A stretch of DNA of 64,000 bases from Periplaneta americana (taxonomy: Eukaryota > Arthropoda > Insecta > Blattodea > Blattidae). The stretch lies in NCBI RefSeq assembly GCF_040183065.1, contig NC_091131.1, positions 103,479,830-103,543,829 of the forward strand. Direction: 5' to 3'. This document shows, piece after piece, positions 1-10,516 of this stretch (position 1 is its first letter; each line of letters starts with the position of its first letter). The notes under the pieces are model-generated. The model saw only the letters and a program-made list of their open reading frames with translations, was not told the DNA's origin and did no database searches. Made by a program: the position numbers and the translations under genes.

Positions 1-790
1 GTTTTGGTGTAACCAGAACTGAAAATCTGAGTGTAATTGATGTATTGAATATTCCTTCAATCTCTGAAGATAACGACATCACAGAGGTGGTTGATTCTGA
101 GTGAGCATTAACTGTTTCTTCAGCCGCTGAAGAAGCTGGCACCGCAGAATTTGTCAAATCTGAGCCAGCTGTCGTTTCGCTGATTTCTATCTCAAGTGGG
201 CGATTTGTATGTTGATCTGGAGCAAAATCTTCACCAACAAACACGTTATGTTACCATTAAGTACGAGAAAAATTCGTACCGGCACCGGGAATCGAACCCA
301 GGACCTCTCAGCTGTGCGCGCTGAGTGCTCTTAACCAACAGAGCCATGCCGGGATACGATCCACGACGCCGGCCGAACTCCTCTCGTAGTATTATGTTAC
401 GGCCTTACTACCTGGATTTAAGACGATACACGTCATATATAGCCTATACAGGAGCTCAGTTCGTTACGAGCACTCAGCGCGCACAGCTGAGAGGTCCTGG
501 GTTCGATTCCCGGTGCCGGTACGAATTTTTCTCGTACTTAATGGTAATAAAACAAACTGACTAGTTCACACTAGTCATGTAATATGCAAAGAGGTGGGCG
601 AGACCTCATTCATATTCGATACATAAACACGTTATTGTTGTATGGCCAGATAGCAGAACCAATGATTGGAAGATTTTATTTCTTCAATTACTTTCTTCAT
701 GGATTCTTCAGACCATTTGGCTTGTTCCGTCTTCCTCTTGAAAAATTAAACCATCTGAAAACACATTACGACCTTTTTAAGTAAAAATTA
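1..790 (-). pseudogene. pogo/Tigger-type transposase relic, internally deleted and interrupted
   Basis: Read on the - strand. About 690-745 encodes RKTEQAKWSEESMKK, which resembles the psq-type helix-turn-helix that opens pogo/Tigger/jerky transposases. The other end (about 660-1, skipping the insert at 250-624) reads AIWPYNNN, then GEDFAPDQHTNRP, then an open Ser/Thr/Glu-rich tail to the window edge. This matches the usual pogo C-terminus (GIWPFN...DFxPSxxTDRP). The DDE core that should lie between is missing, so the copy lost its middle before or after insertion. The 375-bp SINE sits inside the C-terminal coding part between 11-bp duplications; removing it restores the frame across the site. 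The continuation lies left of base 1. Family assignment is from remembered motifs. No function is expected. Confidence 0.6.
250..624 (+). mobile_element. tRNA-palindrome SINE, copy 1
   Basis: A 375-bp element bounded by a perfect 11-bp direct repeat, AAACACGTTAT (239-249 and 625-635). Order: a 26-bp reversed tail (251-276), a tRNA-like sequence in antisense (about 278-354), about 95 bp of unique sequence, a second and poorer tRNA-like sequence in sense (about 450-520), and a tail (521-624) ending GATACAT. The antisense tRNA carries an A-box-like TGGCTCTGTTGG and a canonical B box GGTTCGATTCC. The outer tRNA-plus-tail parts are inverted repeats of each other, so the transcript could fold back. 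The same architecture recurs at 36930-37478. The 11-bp duplication fits LINE-mediated retrotransposition. Confidence 0.75.
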
Positions 791-1499
791 AGATCAGTGT
801 TACTGATTTATAATTTAATTAGTGTGACTTAATGCCTTAACTATGTAAAATGATCTAACACGCTTTATTACAATAGACAAATACATACAAAAATACAGCT
901 AACACTTATATAGTCAAATAAAGGTGACAGGGCAAAGCGAATAAGTTATCCACTTTGCCCTATTCACTTTGCCCGCAAACGCCACTTCGCTTTTCATTTA
1001 AGGTTATACAAACATAAACGTCAATAATCTTCTTCGTAAGTACGGCATTTTAGAACTAATTCTATCGCCTATATATTACTATCACATAACAAAAAGTTTC
1101 TGCAGTATTGTGTGTTGTACATTTGTTTCTCTTACCTTGAAATATTTTAAGAAAACAGTCAATTTTCTTCAAACACACGCTGACTTCTTCTCTCACTAGC
1201 TAGAATGACGATAAGTCAGTTCCAGCAGCAAAATCTGGTTGGGATTCTTCCCCAACATAGCAGAAAGCGCTATCTGTTGGCGTTTCTAAGAAATGTGCAT
1301 TATTCTCTTTGCCCGGGTCTCCCCTAACAATAATTTTTCACATTAGTATATAACAGTTAGTTAAAAAAAAAAAAAAAAAACTACACACGGTACCCGCTGG
1401 CGCAGCGAGGGGTGGGATTTGGGGTAAACTTCCATGTTATGTCCTCTGTTAATTTGACTATTTCAAAGTCCATGTTCATAAAATCTTAACATGTTAACA
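791..1499. other. no gene seen; iterated GGGCAAAG motif
   Basis: No coding signal. The motif GGGCAAAGNGAATA or its complement occurs at about 931, 953, 968 and 1307, and may be the 5' subterminal region of the adjacent pogo relic. A poly-A run lies at about 1363-1380. A GC-richer stretch (about 1387-1430) looks like a transposon end but I found no partner. Confidence 0.4.
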
Positions 1500-1845
1500 T
1501 GAGGTTTTCCCAGCCGTGGGACTGATGCCGTATGGTCTATGGCGAGTTCTCGGCCTCACTTCATTTCACCCCCTTTCGTCTGATTACCTAGTTGGGTTTT
1601 TTCCGAGGTTTTCCCCAACCAGAAGGCAAATGCCAGATAATCTTTTGGAGAATCCTCGGGCCTCATCTCATCTCACTGCATCTCGCCAAACTATTGTAAA
1701 AAATTGTAGAAAATTTCAAAATTGTAAAATTGTAAAAATCGTATAACATTGTAAAAATTGTAATTGTAATTGCAATCTTGTAAAATTTTGACTTGTTCCA
1801 CATCTTAAAGCTTCATTGCTAATGTAAGATGTATGAATGTAATAC
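1500..1845 (+). repeat. SINE-like repeat with GGTTTTTTCCGAGGTTTTCC domain
   Basis: Closely matches 12165-12517. Both start with a GAGGTTTTCCCAGCC-like block and GTCTATGGCGAG. Both then carry a GTTTTTTCCGAGGTTTTCCC / CAACC / GGCAAATGCC domain and an iterated TTGTAAAA tract, and end with GACTTGTTCCACATCTTAAA and AGCTTCATTGCT. No tRNA head is recognisable. The middle domain is shared with the tRNA-headed SINEs at 28751, 36000 and 62303. Confidence 0.6.
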
Positions 1846-3417
1846 ATGAAATGAAAAAAAAATAAAATAAAATATACACTTAATTAGATCTCTAAAGGAG
1901 CATTTGTTTAAAATAAGTTCGCTAAAATGCTTTGGACCTATATTGGAATCAAGCTAGTTGTCTAACCACTATAGGCAAATGCGCTACTATAGACTTATAC
2001 CAGCGTTTCTCAAACTATGGTCCGCGGACCACCTGTGGTCCTCGAGGTCTCCCCATGTGGTCCTTCAAAAAGGACACAAGAAAAAATACAATTGCGTACC
2101 ACAGTATACCTGAAAATCTCAGAGTTTGGAAATGACACATGTCAATTGCCTTTCACTTTTTTTTTCCAGTACTGACATTTTATTAAATTTATTACTCTGC
2201 ACGTCTACCGACTTCCCATTCTACCAATAGCGGACGGTGGGTTTGAAAGTTGAGGAGGCCAAGACGTGAATTATGAGAATATAAAAATATAAGGACTGTG
2301 ACGTACCTTATTACCAATCGCAGAATTTATAGATTTTAAGAAATTAAAATTAGGTTTTCCAATTTATGTATTAGGATTTTAAATCTTATGTTTAGGAATT
2401 TATATGATTTTACGGAAAAAATAAAAATAAACAATATATTACAACGGCTTGGTAAAGATTGGCTCTCTTCAGGACACTTTAAGTCCTAGCCTACGAATTA
2501 GGTCTTTTTAGGTCATATTGAATTTAAGAATGTTACTCTTTGCTACATAAAACGAACAAGAAAAGCAATATTTCGAGAGTAACGAGATAGCAACAAAATT
2601 GATTCGAACCTAAGAATCTGAGGCTTGCTCATTACCATTACATAGTCTAATTTTACAGCAAATTAACTCGACGATCCTCTTTCTTCGCAAACCGATCAAA
2701 TAGGTCACAACATACTGAACAACTGCTACTAGAAGAAACTAGAGATAAATCTGCATTTGTTTCTAAACTCTCGATATATTTAAAATACTGTATAAGTAAA
2801 TACATCTCGTAACACAAAAGACTAAAATAACAGGAACACCCACAAACAAGAGAAAATCTAACAACATAAATGAAAACTTTTACGCAGGGAGAGAAAACTA
2901 ACAACACGTGACTCACTTTTCTAAAACTAAGAAGAGAGAAAGAGAGAGAGCTTCCCAATACAGCCGAAACCAGCTGTGACTATAAGCAGTACAGTTGTCA
3001 GCGGTAGGTAGGACCGTCTCCAAATCGGTTCCCCTCTGCGCGTTCTAGTCAAGTTTAAACACTCCTCTAACCAGCTACCTTATTGGTTGAACTGCTGTTG
3101 TCATGGTTACCGGGGAGTAGCGTCATGTAGCCGACTCCTCTCACCCGCTCTCGCATAGACACTGCAGGCTGCTAGATGTCGACTATACAGATTACAGCGC
3201 TATCTGTTATTTTTCATTGCGAATTATTTGTACTATCTACAGTATAGCGAGCGGGCATCACCAACTGAATGTGGTCGACTTTACGTAACTTACATCTTAG
3301 TCGTTGTGAACAGTAATATTAATATAAAAGGAAAAATGTTCGTCATTTGCTGCAACTTGTCTGTGATCTTAATTCAGCTGGAATTATTACTGCCATATTG
3401 TGTTCTGGTAAAATATT

Positions 3418-3446
3418 AGGGGAGGCACGGCCTCTCTTGCCTCCCC
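3418..3446. repeat. short perfect inverted repeat (transposon-end-like)
   Basis: AGGGGAGGCA and its exact complement TGCCTCCCCT are separated by 9 nt and followed by GAAAATCCGCCGCTGCAC, a motif typical of hAT subterminal DNA. No partner end was found, so it may be a fragment of another element inside the relic. Confidence 0.4.
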
Positions 3447-3505
3447 TGAAAATCCGCCGCTGCACTCTACTCTCAGCAACAAAAGAGGGATTTAAAGCAC
3501 TATGA

Positions 3506-4230
3506 ATGTGGTGTTTCTCGCCATCTTTTCCTTGCACATCAGTTGATGACATGTGGCTGAGTACATTGGCATATCTTACAGATGTATTCTCAAAACTAAA
3601 CGAACTAAATCTCTCTCTACAAGGTAATTCTTTGATTGTTCTCAATGCGCATGAGAAAATAGAGGGGTTCGAGAGGAAACTTGGTTTGTTGGCCAGTTGC
3701 GTAAAACAGAGGATTTTTCCATCATTTCCAACCCGAGTCTTTTTTGGTTGAAAATTATTTCGTTATTGAAAAATAATTATGCAGTGACATACTACTCTTA
3801 TGTTCGCATTTTGAAACTCTAAGATCACAATTTGATACTTATTTTCCAAGTAAATATGAGCGCTTTCACTGCGATATTGAAAATAACAAACTTTCATTGA
3901 GTGGAAGAGAACAGTTAATTGAACTCTCGAATGACACCGGACTTAAAACGAAATTCCAAACGGAAGGTATGGTTAATTTCTGGACCTCATCACAAGTGAA
4001 AAGAGAATATAGTGAACTGTACATTGGTACTCTACAGATTATAATACAGTTTGCTTCTACGTATCTGAGTGAGGAAAGGGTTTTCATCACTAACTCTAAT
4101 AAAAACAAAGTACCGAGATCGACTCGATGTATGTGACGATCTCCGACTTAAGCTTACCAGCATACATCCAAATACAGAACAACCGTGCAAGAATCGGCAG
4201 GCTTATCCATCTCATTAATGTGAATACCGA
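3506..4230 (+). pseudogene. hAT transposase fragments, ZBED5/FAM200-like
   Basis: At 3541-3700 the reading LAYLTDVFSKLNELNLSLQG is a strong signature of the ZBED5/SCAND3/FAM200 group of hAT transposases. It continues in frame with a plausible helical region. After a break, 3897-4130 reads NFWTSS...EYSELYIGTLQIIIQFASTYLSE. This is the C-terminal dimerisation block (family form: FW, EYPEL, LLPFxSTYLCE), followed by a degenerate tail to about 4230. The two parts are in different frames with no joining ORF, so this is a relic. The BED finger and most of the catalytic core are not visible. Confidence 0.65.
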
Positions 4231-4804
4231 CATTTATTATTTTGTTTAGTTAATAAGTTAAAGATTATCCAAACACTAATAGCCTTGAAGTATTAAAAAA
4301 ACCAAAATTAATTTTCTTCTACTAATATTAACTTAATTAGTTAATACTAATATAAAATTAATTGAATTAGTGAGGTGGTCCGCGGAACTGTTCTGACTTA
4401 AAAAAGTGGTCTCCACTTCAAAAAAAGTTTGAGAAACGCTGGCCTACACTAACATTAAGACACTCTTTGCCTACGAGATAGGCTACAGTAGAGTAGACTG
4501 TACAGCGTTGCCAAACCAAGCATGTTGAATTTTGAACGTGCGTACATTAAACTTCGAATAGGGACGACAGTTTTGTTTTTGCCTGCTAAAACATAAAACT
4601 GATCCTAAACTTTGATTTTTACCCCTTATTAATTTCAAAAATGGATGTCAGCTCACAAGTTCTATTTAAAGTATGATTTTTCGCGTTGATATTTAGCGTT
4701 TAAAAATCATGAATAGAAAAGGTAAATATATCTGCCAAAAAAAAAAAAAATGCCCGGAAAACAGTGAATTAAAAGAAACGTAAAACAATCAATTCTATGT
4801 CCAG

Positions 4805-4940
4805 TTGGTCATTGCTTCGCTGGTGTACTTGGCGGCGTTCTGCTGTGGTCTCACAGGAGGTTTTTCCGGCGTCCTCCTACCACAACTCCAAGCCAATTCC
4901 AGCGATTTAAGTACGGATGACGAGATGGGATCCTGGATCG
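4805..4940 (+). CDS. facilitated trehalose/sugar transporter (Tret1-like), first visible exon
   Basis: First visible of four exons of an MFS sugar porter, a plasma-membrane carrier that insects use to move trehalose or hexoses down their gradient. It opens after a CAG acceptor and reads LVIASLVYLAAFCC, the first membrane helix. GGFSGVLLPQLQ and the conserved DEMGSWI loop follow, and it ends at a GTAAGT donor in phase 1. Joined to the exons at 10517, 13889 and 21806 it gives about 466 residues, against roughly 490-520 for the family. The cytosolic N-terminus and start codon must come from an exon not visible here. Substrate is inferred from family; Tret1-like paralogs are numerous in insects, so I give no symbol. 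Introns 1 and 3 carry several kb of transposons. Confidence 0.85.
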
Positions 4941-5561
4941 GTAAGTCTGTAGTTGTTAGAAATAATTACATGCCTTTATTCCTTGGTTTTTCTAATGTGG
5001 ATCTCTCAGTTTTTTTGGTCATGTAGTGTTCGTAAATTGATGCTATTGCACCAGCGTTTTGTCATCTTGATTACTTAAATGTCGCTGTCATGGTGTCAAT
5101 TGTAAGGATTCCTACAGACATTCGCAAAGAAATTTCTTAGTGTGGAGTCCGGAAAATATGGCATAATGTTATTAGCTAGCCATTGCTTTCTGCACATGTG
5201 ATAGTGAAATAAAAGTGGTGAAATAATTAAGAAATTCGAGTACTGCAATTCGAGAAAATCTTCCTTGACTTAGGACCGTATTCAAGAACGTTACTTAAAC
5301 TTCACTTCGCCTTGACTTCCTCAAGTCAGAAGTTAGACCATATAAAGTAAAGTGCCGGATCCGTATTCTGAGACAATACTTTTCCCTTTCCCTTCACCAA
5401 GTCAAGTTTAAGTAAAAAGCAAGTGAACTTGGTGTTCGACGTCATCATAATACGATATAAGGACGTAGTGCTTCCAGTCCAGAACTTATTTATACACAAA
5501 GTGCGGAAATCTATTCAATTGTTGCTCACTACATAGTGCTTCATACTTGTTACTTTCGCAA

Positions 5562-6400
5562 ACTTACTTACTTACAAATGGCTTTTAAGGAACCCACAGG
5601 TTCATTGCCGCCCTCACATAAGCTCGCCATAGGTTCCTATCCTGTGCAAGATTAATCCAGTCTCTATCATCATATCCCACTTCCCTCAAATCCATTTTAA
5701 TATTATCCTCCCATCTACGTCTCGGCCTCCCATCTACGTCTCGGCCTCCACAAAGGTCTTTTTTCCTCCGGCCCACGCCCTGCCCATCTCAAACGTCTGG
5801 ATTTAATGTTAATAATTACGTAAGGTGAAAAATACAATGGATCCAGTTCTGCGTTGTGTAACTTTCTCCATTCTCCTGTAACTTCATCCCTTTTAGCCCA
5901 AATATTTTCCTAAGAACCTTATTCTCAAACACCCTTAATCTCTGTTCCTCTCTCAAAGTGAAAATCGGAGTTTCACAACCATAAAGAACAACCGGTAATA
6001 TAACTGTTTTATAAATTGTAACTTTCAGATTTTTTGACAGCAGACTAGATGACAAAAGCTTATCAACCGAATAATAACACGCACTTCCCATATTTATTCT
6101 GAGTTTAATTTCCTCTCGAGTGTCATTTCTATTTGTTACTGTTGCTCCAAGATATTTGAATTTTTTCACCTCTTCGGAAGATAAATCTCCAATTTTTATA
6201 TTACCATTTCGTAGAATATTCTGGTCACGAGACATAATCATATACTTTGTCTTTTCGGGATTTACTTCCAAACCTATCTCTTTACTTGCTTCAAGTAAAA
6301 TTCCCGTGTTTTCCCTAATCGTTTGTGGATTTTCTCCGAACATATTCACGGTTACTTTCACAAACAACCATTTAAATGGAAGGAACCGCAAATGAAAGTA
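5562..6400 (-). mobile_element. LINE 3' end: reverse transcriptase C-terminal fragment
   Basis: Antisense relic of a non-LTR retrotransposon. From 6390 down it reads NMFGENPQTIRENTG...[15 protein letters not shown] (just after the YADD catalytic box, which is truncated off). [20 protein letters not shown] and VLYGCETP follow. The C-terminal RRRWEDNIKMDLREVGYDD block ends NLWVP, and the 3' end is a short (GTAA)n tail at 5562-5578. At least one frameshift or deletion separates the two ORF pieces (near 5780-5815). The same family occurs at 47458-47905 and 51885-53530. The 5' truncation is typical of LINE insertion. Confidence 0.8.
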
Positions 6401-7088
6401 AATACCTACATCAAAGAAAAGAAAAGAATTCTTAAATTACAATATATCTAGTACTACTTAATATGTCAACTATTTAAAATGTATTTTTAATCTATAGTGT
6501 ATTTGCATTCTATAATGTACAGTGGTTTTCTTTCACACTGCGGCCAGCGCACGGCGGCTCGCATGCCGGAGCCGCAGTAACTCGGACTCCTGCCGAAACA
6601 GTTACAATATCCTCGCAACTGCTTCACGTTCTCATCGTTACAGTTACAATTTTATTATTGCAATGATAATAAGTATATACCTTACCAGGGGCGGATACAA
6701 GAGGGGGGATTAAGGGGATATATCCCCTCCCGAAATTTTGAGAAAAATACGAAACAAGAAACAAAAATTATATTAATTTTAATTCGTCAATGTACAGTTA
6801 CCCTTAAAAAGAATGAGACGATTCTTGGTTGTCGGAAGTTAAAGTTCTACAGCGCGGTTCACTCGATATCGACGTATAACGATAAGTAACATGACAAATA
6901 GGACAAGAATTGTTACAAGGACCACAACAAGGACAGGGATCAGAATAAGGATCACGAAGAAGACAGCCATTTAAAGCCACGATTTCACAACATAGCTCGG
7001 GTAACAAAATATCATTGCTTCTCTGTACCGAATGGCAAATGCCTGCTATCGGATCTACATTCTGGACTGCTGCTGTCACTGTCTTGTC

Positions 7089-7152
7089 TCGGTAGCTCAT
7101 ATAGTAGCGTGTCGGTTCTACAGTATAAACGTTTCGTGTTCGATCCCAGGTA
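7089..7152 (+). repeat. tRNA-like fragment (degenerate SINE head)
   Basis: GGTAGCTCATATAGTAG resembles an A box and GTGTTCGATCCC a B box, with spacing like a tRNA. A T-rich run follows. The acceptor stem does not pair well, so this is a relic and not a working tRNA gene. Confidence 0.4.
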
Positions 7153-7369
7153 AAACTCTTTTTTTTTTATTGAGGTGTAATTAATTTGTTCAGAGTTCCT
7201 CGACTGTATAATTTGTCGAAAAATATGGAATAATTTATGCCCAATTTTTTGGTCTACAAGTGGGCTGAACCTCGTCGAAAAATAAATAAATCTTACTTGG
7301 AAGTTAAAAGTATTCTTCCTGAAACAAAAATCATAAAAAACAAAAAGAGACCCGTTAACTTAAAATCTT

Positions 7370-7800
7370 GTCCGCATACCATCATACATTTCTCCAATCG
7401 AAATCCACTCGATTGGTAGCGAAGGCAAGATGGTTGACAGCTTGTGCTTCCCCCAATATTTCCATTTGCGCAGCCCTCCGGCTCCTAATACCGCGGTTCC
7501 TCAACCTGCTGATCACAGTCTGTGAAGAACCGGGAAAGTTAGATGCTGCTCTTATTTCGTTAGCAGTCCGAAAGGGTCCAGTCGAACTGTCTCGAATAAA
7601 AGAGCATCCTCTTCCAATGAAGAAATCCGCAGACGCCCATGGAATAGGGCGATTTTCGACCTCCCCTGAATTTTGTAACGATGAACCCCCTCGCTGCTGT
7701 ACTTCCAGGAACACCGACCAAACGGCCAGCAGATCTAGCCCCATATCCAGCCTCAACTAGAGCTATAACTCGCTGTCTCATGCCATGTCGGTTCGCCATT
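7370..7800 (-). pseudogene. Tc1-like transposase N-terminal relic
   Basis: On the - strand, MANRHGMRQRVIALVEAGYG (about 7800-7740) is a helix-turn-helix opening. After one or two frameshifts a second frame (about 7585-7382) gives FRTANEIRAASNFPGSSQT, VISRLRNRGIRSRR and HLAFATNRVDFDWRNV. That is the bipartite DNA-binding domain and the start of the catalytic domain in Tc1-family transposases (family form: LAFAxxHxxWxxxxW). The DDE catalytic part is lost just after WRNV. It lies inside the hAT element at 6686-9690. Confidence 0.6.
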
Positions 7801-8264
7801 ACGATGAGAAATGAGGGATGACGATAATACTTTAGTGTAGACAATGACTATTTAGCGTGATATATAATTATTGAAATAATGGGCATCTTGCACAGTAAGA
7901 GTTAATAAGTCAACCCTAAATTAAATATTTAAATAACAGGATATAACAGGAAGTCCAATTATTGTTGCGAAACTAATCAAATTAAATCTAATTACGTTAA
8001 GTAAACAAATCCCAAGTTATGACACCTCATTGCTACAGTTAAATTCTAGGTTATTAACATAATTCATTTTAATTGTTAGTTTTTAATATATATGCATTTA
8101 CATTGTATGTGTGTATGTATAAATGCATTCATTATATTAACGTTTACAATATTATAACTTATAATTTTGTACTGTCTGTGATCATTAACACAATCTGAGG
8201 AATTTGTAAAACTCTATTTCAACGTTATTTAGCTATTTCAAAGTTATTTAGACAAAAAAAATCG

Positions 8265-8343
8265 TTGTATAGACTAGGAATCGAACTCGCACTCTTCTAC
8301 ACGAGACGCAGAAGTCTTAGAGTCTGAGCTATTGAAACGACAC
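8265..8343 (-). repeat. tRNA-like fragment (degenerate SINE head)
   Basis: On the - strand, CAATAGCTCAGACTC (A-box-like) is followed about 40 nt later by GAGTTCGATTCCTAG (B-box-like). The acceptor arm is imperfect and no intact cloverleaf forms. Probably the head of a decayed SINE. Confidence 0.4.
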
Positions 8344-8850
8344 GAAAGCTTTCCTTTCTGTGTGGAGTGTCGATCTAGTCATGAAGGTCCATTGTCGATT
8401 TAACTACACGATTTATGTATATATTTATCTTTTATTTACGTAATATTATCATATTTTTTGCAGTTTTTGAAGTGAATTTCGGAACGATGCTCATAACAAA
8501 CCAAATAGCCTGAATTTAAGTAACTCAATATTCGTTATCTTGTGTATCAGTGCTCTGGTCTCCGATCATGCGCAGTGTCTTACATCTGAGACTTAGGAAT
8601 ATTCAATCGTCTCATCCTTTTCTAGGGAAACTGTACATAGGAATTAGAGAGTTTTCCACGTAAATTCTCTTTGCTAAAATGTTAAATTCCAAGAACTGCA
8701 GGAAGACGAACACAGAGTTCTTACTTCAAGACAGAGAGTCATGAAGAGTATTTTAGGCTTTTAATTTTCCTTCTCTTCTTAGACTATTTCATTAGTCAGC
8801 TCAAGGACAGGTTTTTAAATCATAAGGGAGTCCTAAAGTCCATACAAACT

Positions 8851-9290
8851 TTGCTGCCTAAAAACATAGTGCGAGCATCAGATGAAGATTTAGAAACTGC
8901 TGTTCAGGCTATAGTAAATCAGTGGCCCAATGATGTTGATGCATCACCAGAGTCTTTCTTCAATGAATTGAAGATGTGGAGAAGAAATTTCCTTGATCAG
9001 AAAAATCTTCACCTAATACCTACTGATTTTATATCATCTTTGAACAGGTGCAATGAAATTATTTTTCCCTGCACTCGCAAGGCGCTGAAACTTTTCTGCA
9101 CGTTGCCTGTAACTACAGCAACACCAGAACGGTCGTTCCAAACTTTGCGGTATTTGAAGACTTACTTGAGGAGCACGATGGGAGCAGACAGATAAAATGG
9201 ACTGGCCTTGATGTATATACTTAAAAATGTAGAACTAAAGCTCATGAAGTACTGGATGAAATGTCTAAGAAGCCTCGTCGCCTTCTTCTG
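8851..9290 (+). pseudogene. hAT transposase C-terminal dimerisation region
   Basis: An open stretch of about 114 codons reads LPKNIVRASDEDLETAVQAI, then FFNELKMWRRNF, then LKLFCTLPVTTATPERSFQ and LRYLKTYLRSTMG. The segment LPVTTATPERSFSxLRxLKTYLRSTM is a hallmark of hAT C-terminal dimerisation domains in the ZMYM/52-kDa-repressor-like group. A stop follows at 9193-9195 and a further frame (about 9196-9290) continues the homology weakly. No upstream catalytic ORF is present, so the internal part of the element has been lost or replaced. Confidence 0.75.
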
Positions 9291-9338
9291 TAAATGTCAT
9301 TCTGCCATTGTTTTTGTATTGCAGTCATTGTAAATGTT

Positions 9339-9571
9339 AAAATTAAAAAAAAATATATAGTTTATTCAACAACGCTCGCAATTGCCGAGGTTACATCAGT
9401 GTCGCCGGTGTGCCGGAATTTTTTTCCCTCAGGACTTCTTTTACATGCCAGTAAATCGACTGATATGAGGCCTGTCGCATTTAAACACACTTAAATGCCA
9501 TCGAGGTGGGTTGGGGTAGAACCCGCAACTTCAAGCACAGAAGACTATACCGACTACGCTACTCAGGCCAA
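9339..9571 (-). mobile_element. tRNA-derived SINE (family A), 11-bp target duplication
   Basis: Antisense copy of the SINE at 35723-35962: GGCCTGAGTAGCGTAGTCGG (A box) and GCGGGTTCTACCCCA (B-box position). The body follows, including GGCATTTAAGTGTG and CCAGTAAATCGACTGA (as it reads on the + strand), and the 3' part ends near TTGAATAAAC. Flanked by TTGTAAATGTT at 9328-9338 and 9572-9582. Confidence 0.8.
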
Positions 9572-9766
9572 CTTGTAAATGTTTGTGACTCGGAAACAAA
9601 TTGTAAGTATATAAACTTATTTCTCATTACTCCGTTTTTACTATCTCCTCAAATCCCTCCCCGAAAAAAAAAATCCTGCGTCCGCCCCTGTACCTTACCA
9701 TAAGAGATGTTGGAAATGTTGTCCTTCTCTATCCACACATTTCTAGCATCTTCTCAGGAAATTAAA

Positions 9767-10245
9767 ACTTAAAACTCTTACATTTATACACATGGAACAG
9801 GAACGAAACAAACTAGACAATGACTTCATATACGCATATAACAGGAAAGAAACAAACTGATAACACTCGTAACTTAATTAGCACTTAAAACTCGTACATT
9901 TAAACGCATGGAACAGGAAAGAAACAAACTAGACAATGACTTCATATACGCATATAACAGGAAAGAAACAAACTGATAACACTCGTAACTTAATTAGCAC
10001 TTAAAACTCGTACATTTATACGCATGGAACAGGAACGAAACAAGCTAGACAGTGACTTCATATACGCATGGAACAGGAACGAAACAAACTGATAACACTC
10101 GTAACTTAATTAGCACTTAAAGCTCTTACTTTATATGCATGGAGCGGTAACAAAACAAATTAGACAATGACTTCATATACGCATGGAACAGGAACGAAAC
10201 AGAACGAAACAAACTAGACAATGACTTCATATACGCATGGAACAG
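9767..10245 (+). repeat. 116-bp minisatellite, about 4 units
   Basis: ACTTAAAACT (or ACTTAAAGCT) recurs at 9767, 9883, 9999 and 10115, exactly 116 bp apart. Each unit contains two related half-repeats of the form GGAACAGGAACGAAACAAACT, so a higher-order structure is present. It abuts the right arm of the outer inverted-repeat element. Confidence 0.85.
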
Positions 10246-10516
10246 AGAATTCCAAGTTGCTGCAGCCGGCGTGTGAGTCGTCATGTGCTGGCCACAATAT
10301 GAAAGAAAAGCACTCTATTTTAATCTAATAGTGTTTTAATCTATAATGTGTTTTACGAATGTTTTTAATGACGTGTACATCAATGTATATGGTAAAATTT
10401 GATAGAAAAGCCGATAAACATCTGCTCTATAAAAAGACACAAGGTAAGCAGGTCTTTTCAACCTATCCAGTATTTACACCTTAGCTTCGCCACTGAAGTA
10501 CATGATATTGTTACAG

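Larger units (their letters stand above)
2001..4441 (+). mobile_element. hAT transposon relic (ZBED5/FAM200-like transposase)
   Basis: The ends are inverted repeats: CAGCGTTTCTCAAACT at 2001 and AGTTTGAGAAACGCTG ending at 4441, each followed inward by sequence containing GGTCCGCGGA. The flanking octamers ACTTATAC and GCCTACAC match at only 5 of 8 positions, as expected for an old hAT duplication. The transposase relic lies at 3506-4230. The CAG...CTG ends and the protein fragments agree on the hAT superfamily. Between about 2250 and 3480 I see no convincing coding, and part of it may be a separate insertion. Confidence 0.7.
6686..9690 (+). mobile_element. hAT transposon, 3.0 kb, perfect 8-bp target duplication
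   Basis: Ends CAGGGGCGGATACAAG at 6686 and, inverted, CAGGGGCGGACGCAGG at 9690. It is flanked by the identical octamer TACCTTAC (6678-6685 and 9691-9698), diagnostic of hAT. It carries only a C-terminal transposase fragment (8851-9290), so it is defective. Nested inside are a Tc1-like relic on the - strand (7370-7800), tRNA-like fragments (7089, 8265) and a SINE with its own duplication (9339-9571). These must be younger than the hAT insertion, or have travelled with it. Confidence 0.85.
6440..10385. mobile_element. outer inverted-repeat element carrying a minisatellite and a nested hAT
   Basis: Sequence at about 6470-6590 (including GTGGTTTTCTTTCACACTG and GCCAGCGCACGGCGG) is the inverted counterpart of about 10255-10370 (complement contains GTGCTTTTCTTTCATATTG and GCCAGCACATGACG). 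Removing the hAT at 6686-9690 leaves about 0.9 kb plus the 116-bp array next to the right arm. Exact edges and superfamily are unclear; I found no transposase in the outer part. Confidence 0.5.

Noticed and set aside
6804..7100. Cys-rich ORF on the - strand (CPCCGPC)
   Set aside because: It arises from a purine-rich low-complexity tract inside the hAT element and matches no family I know.
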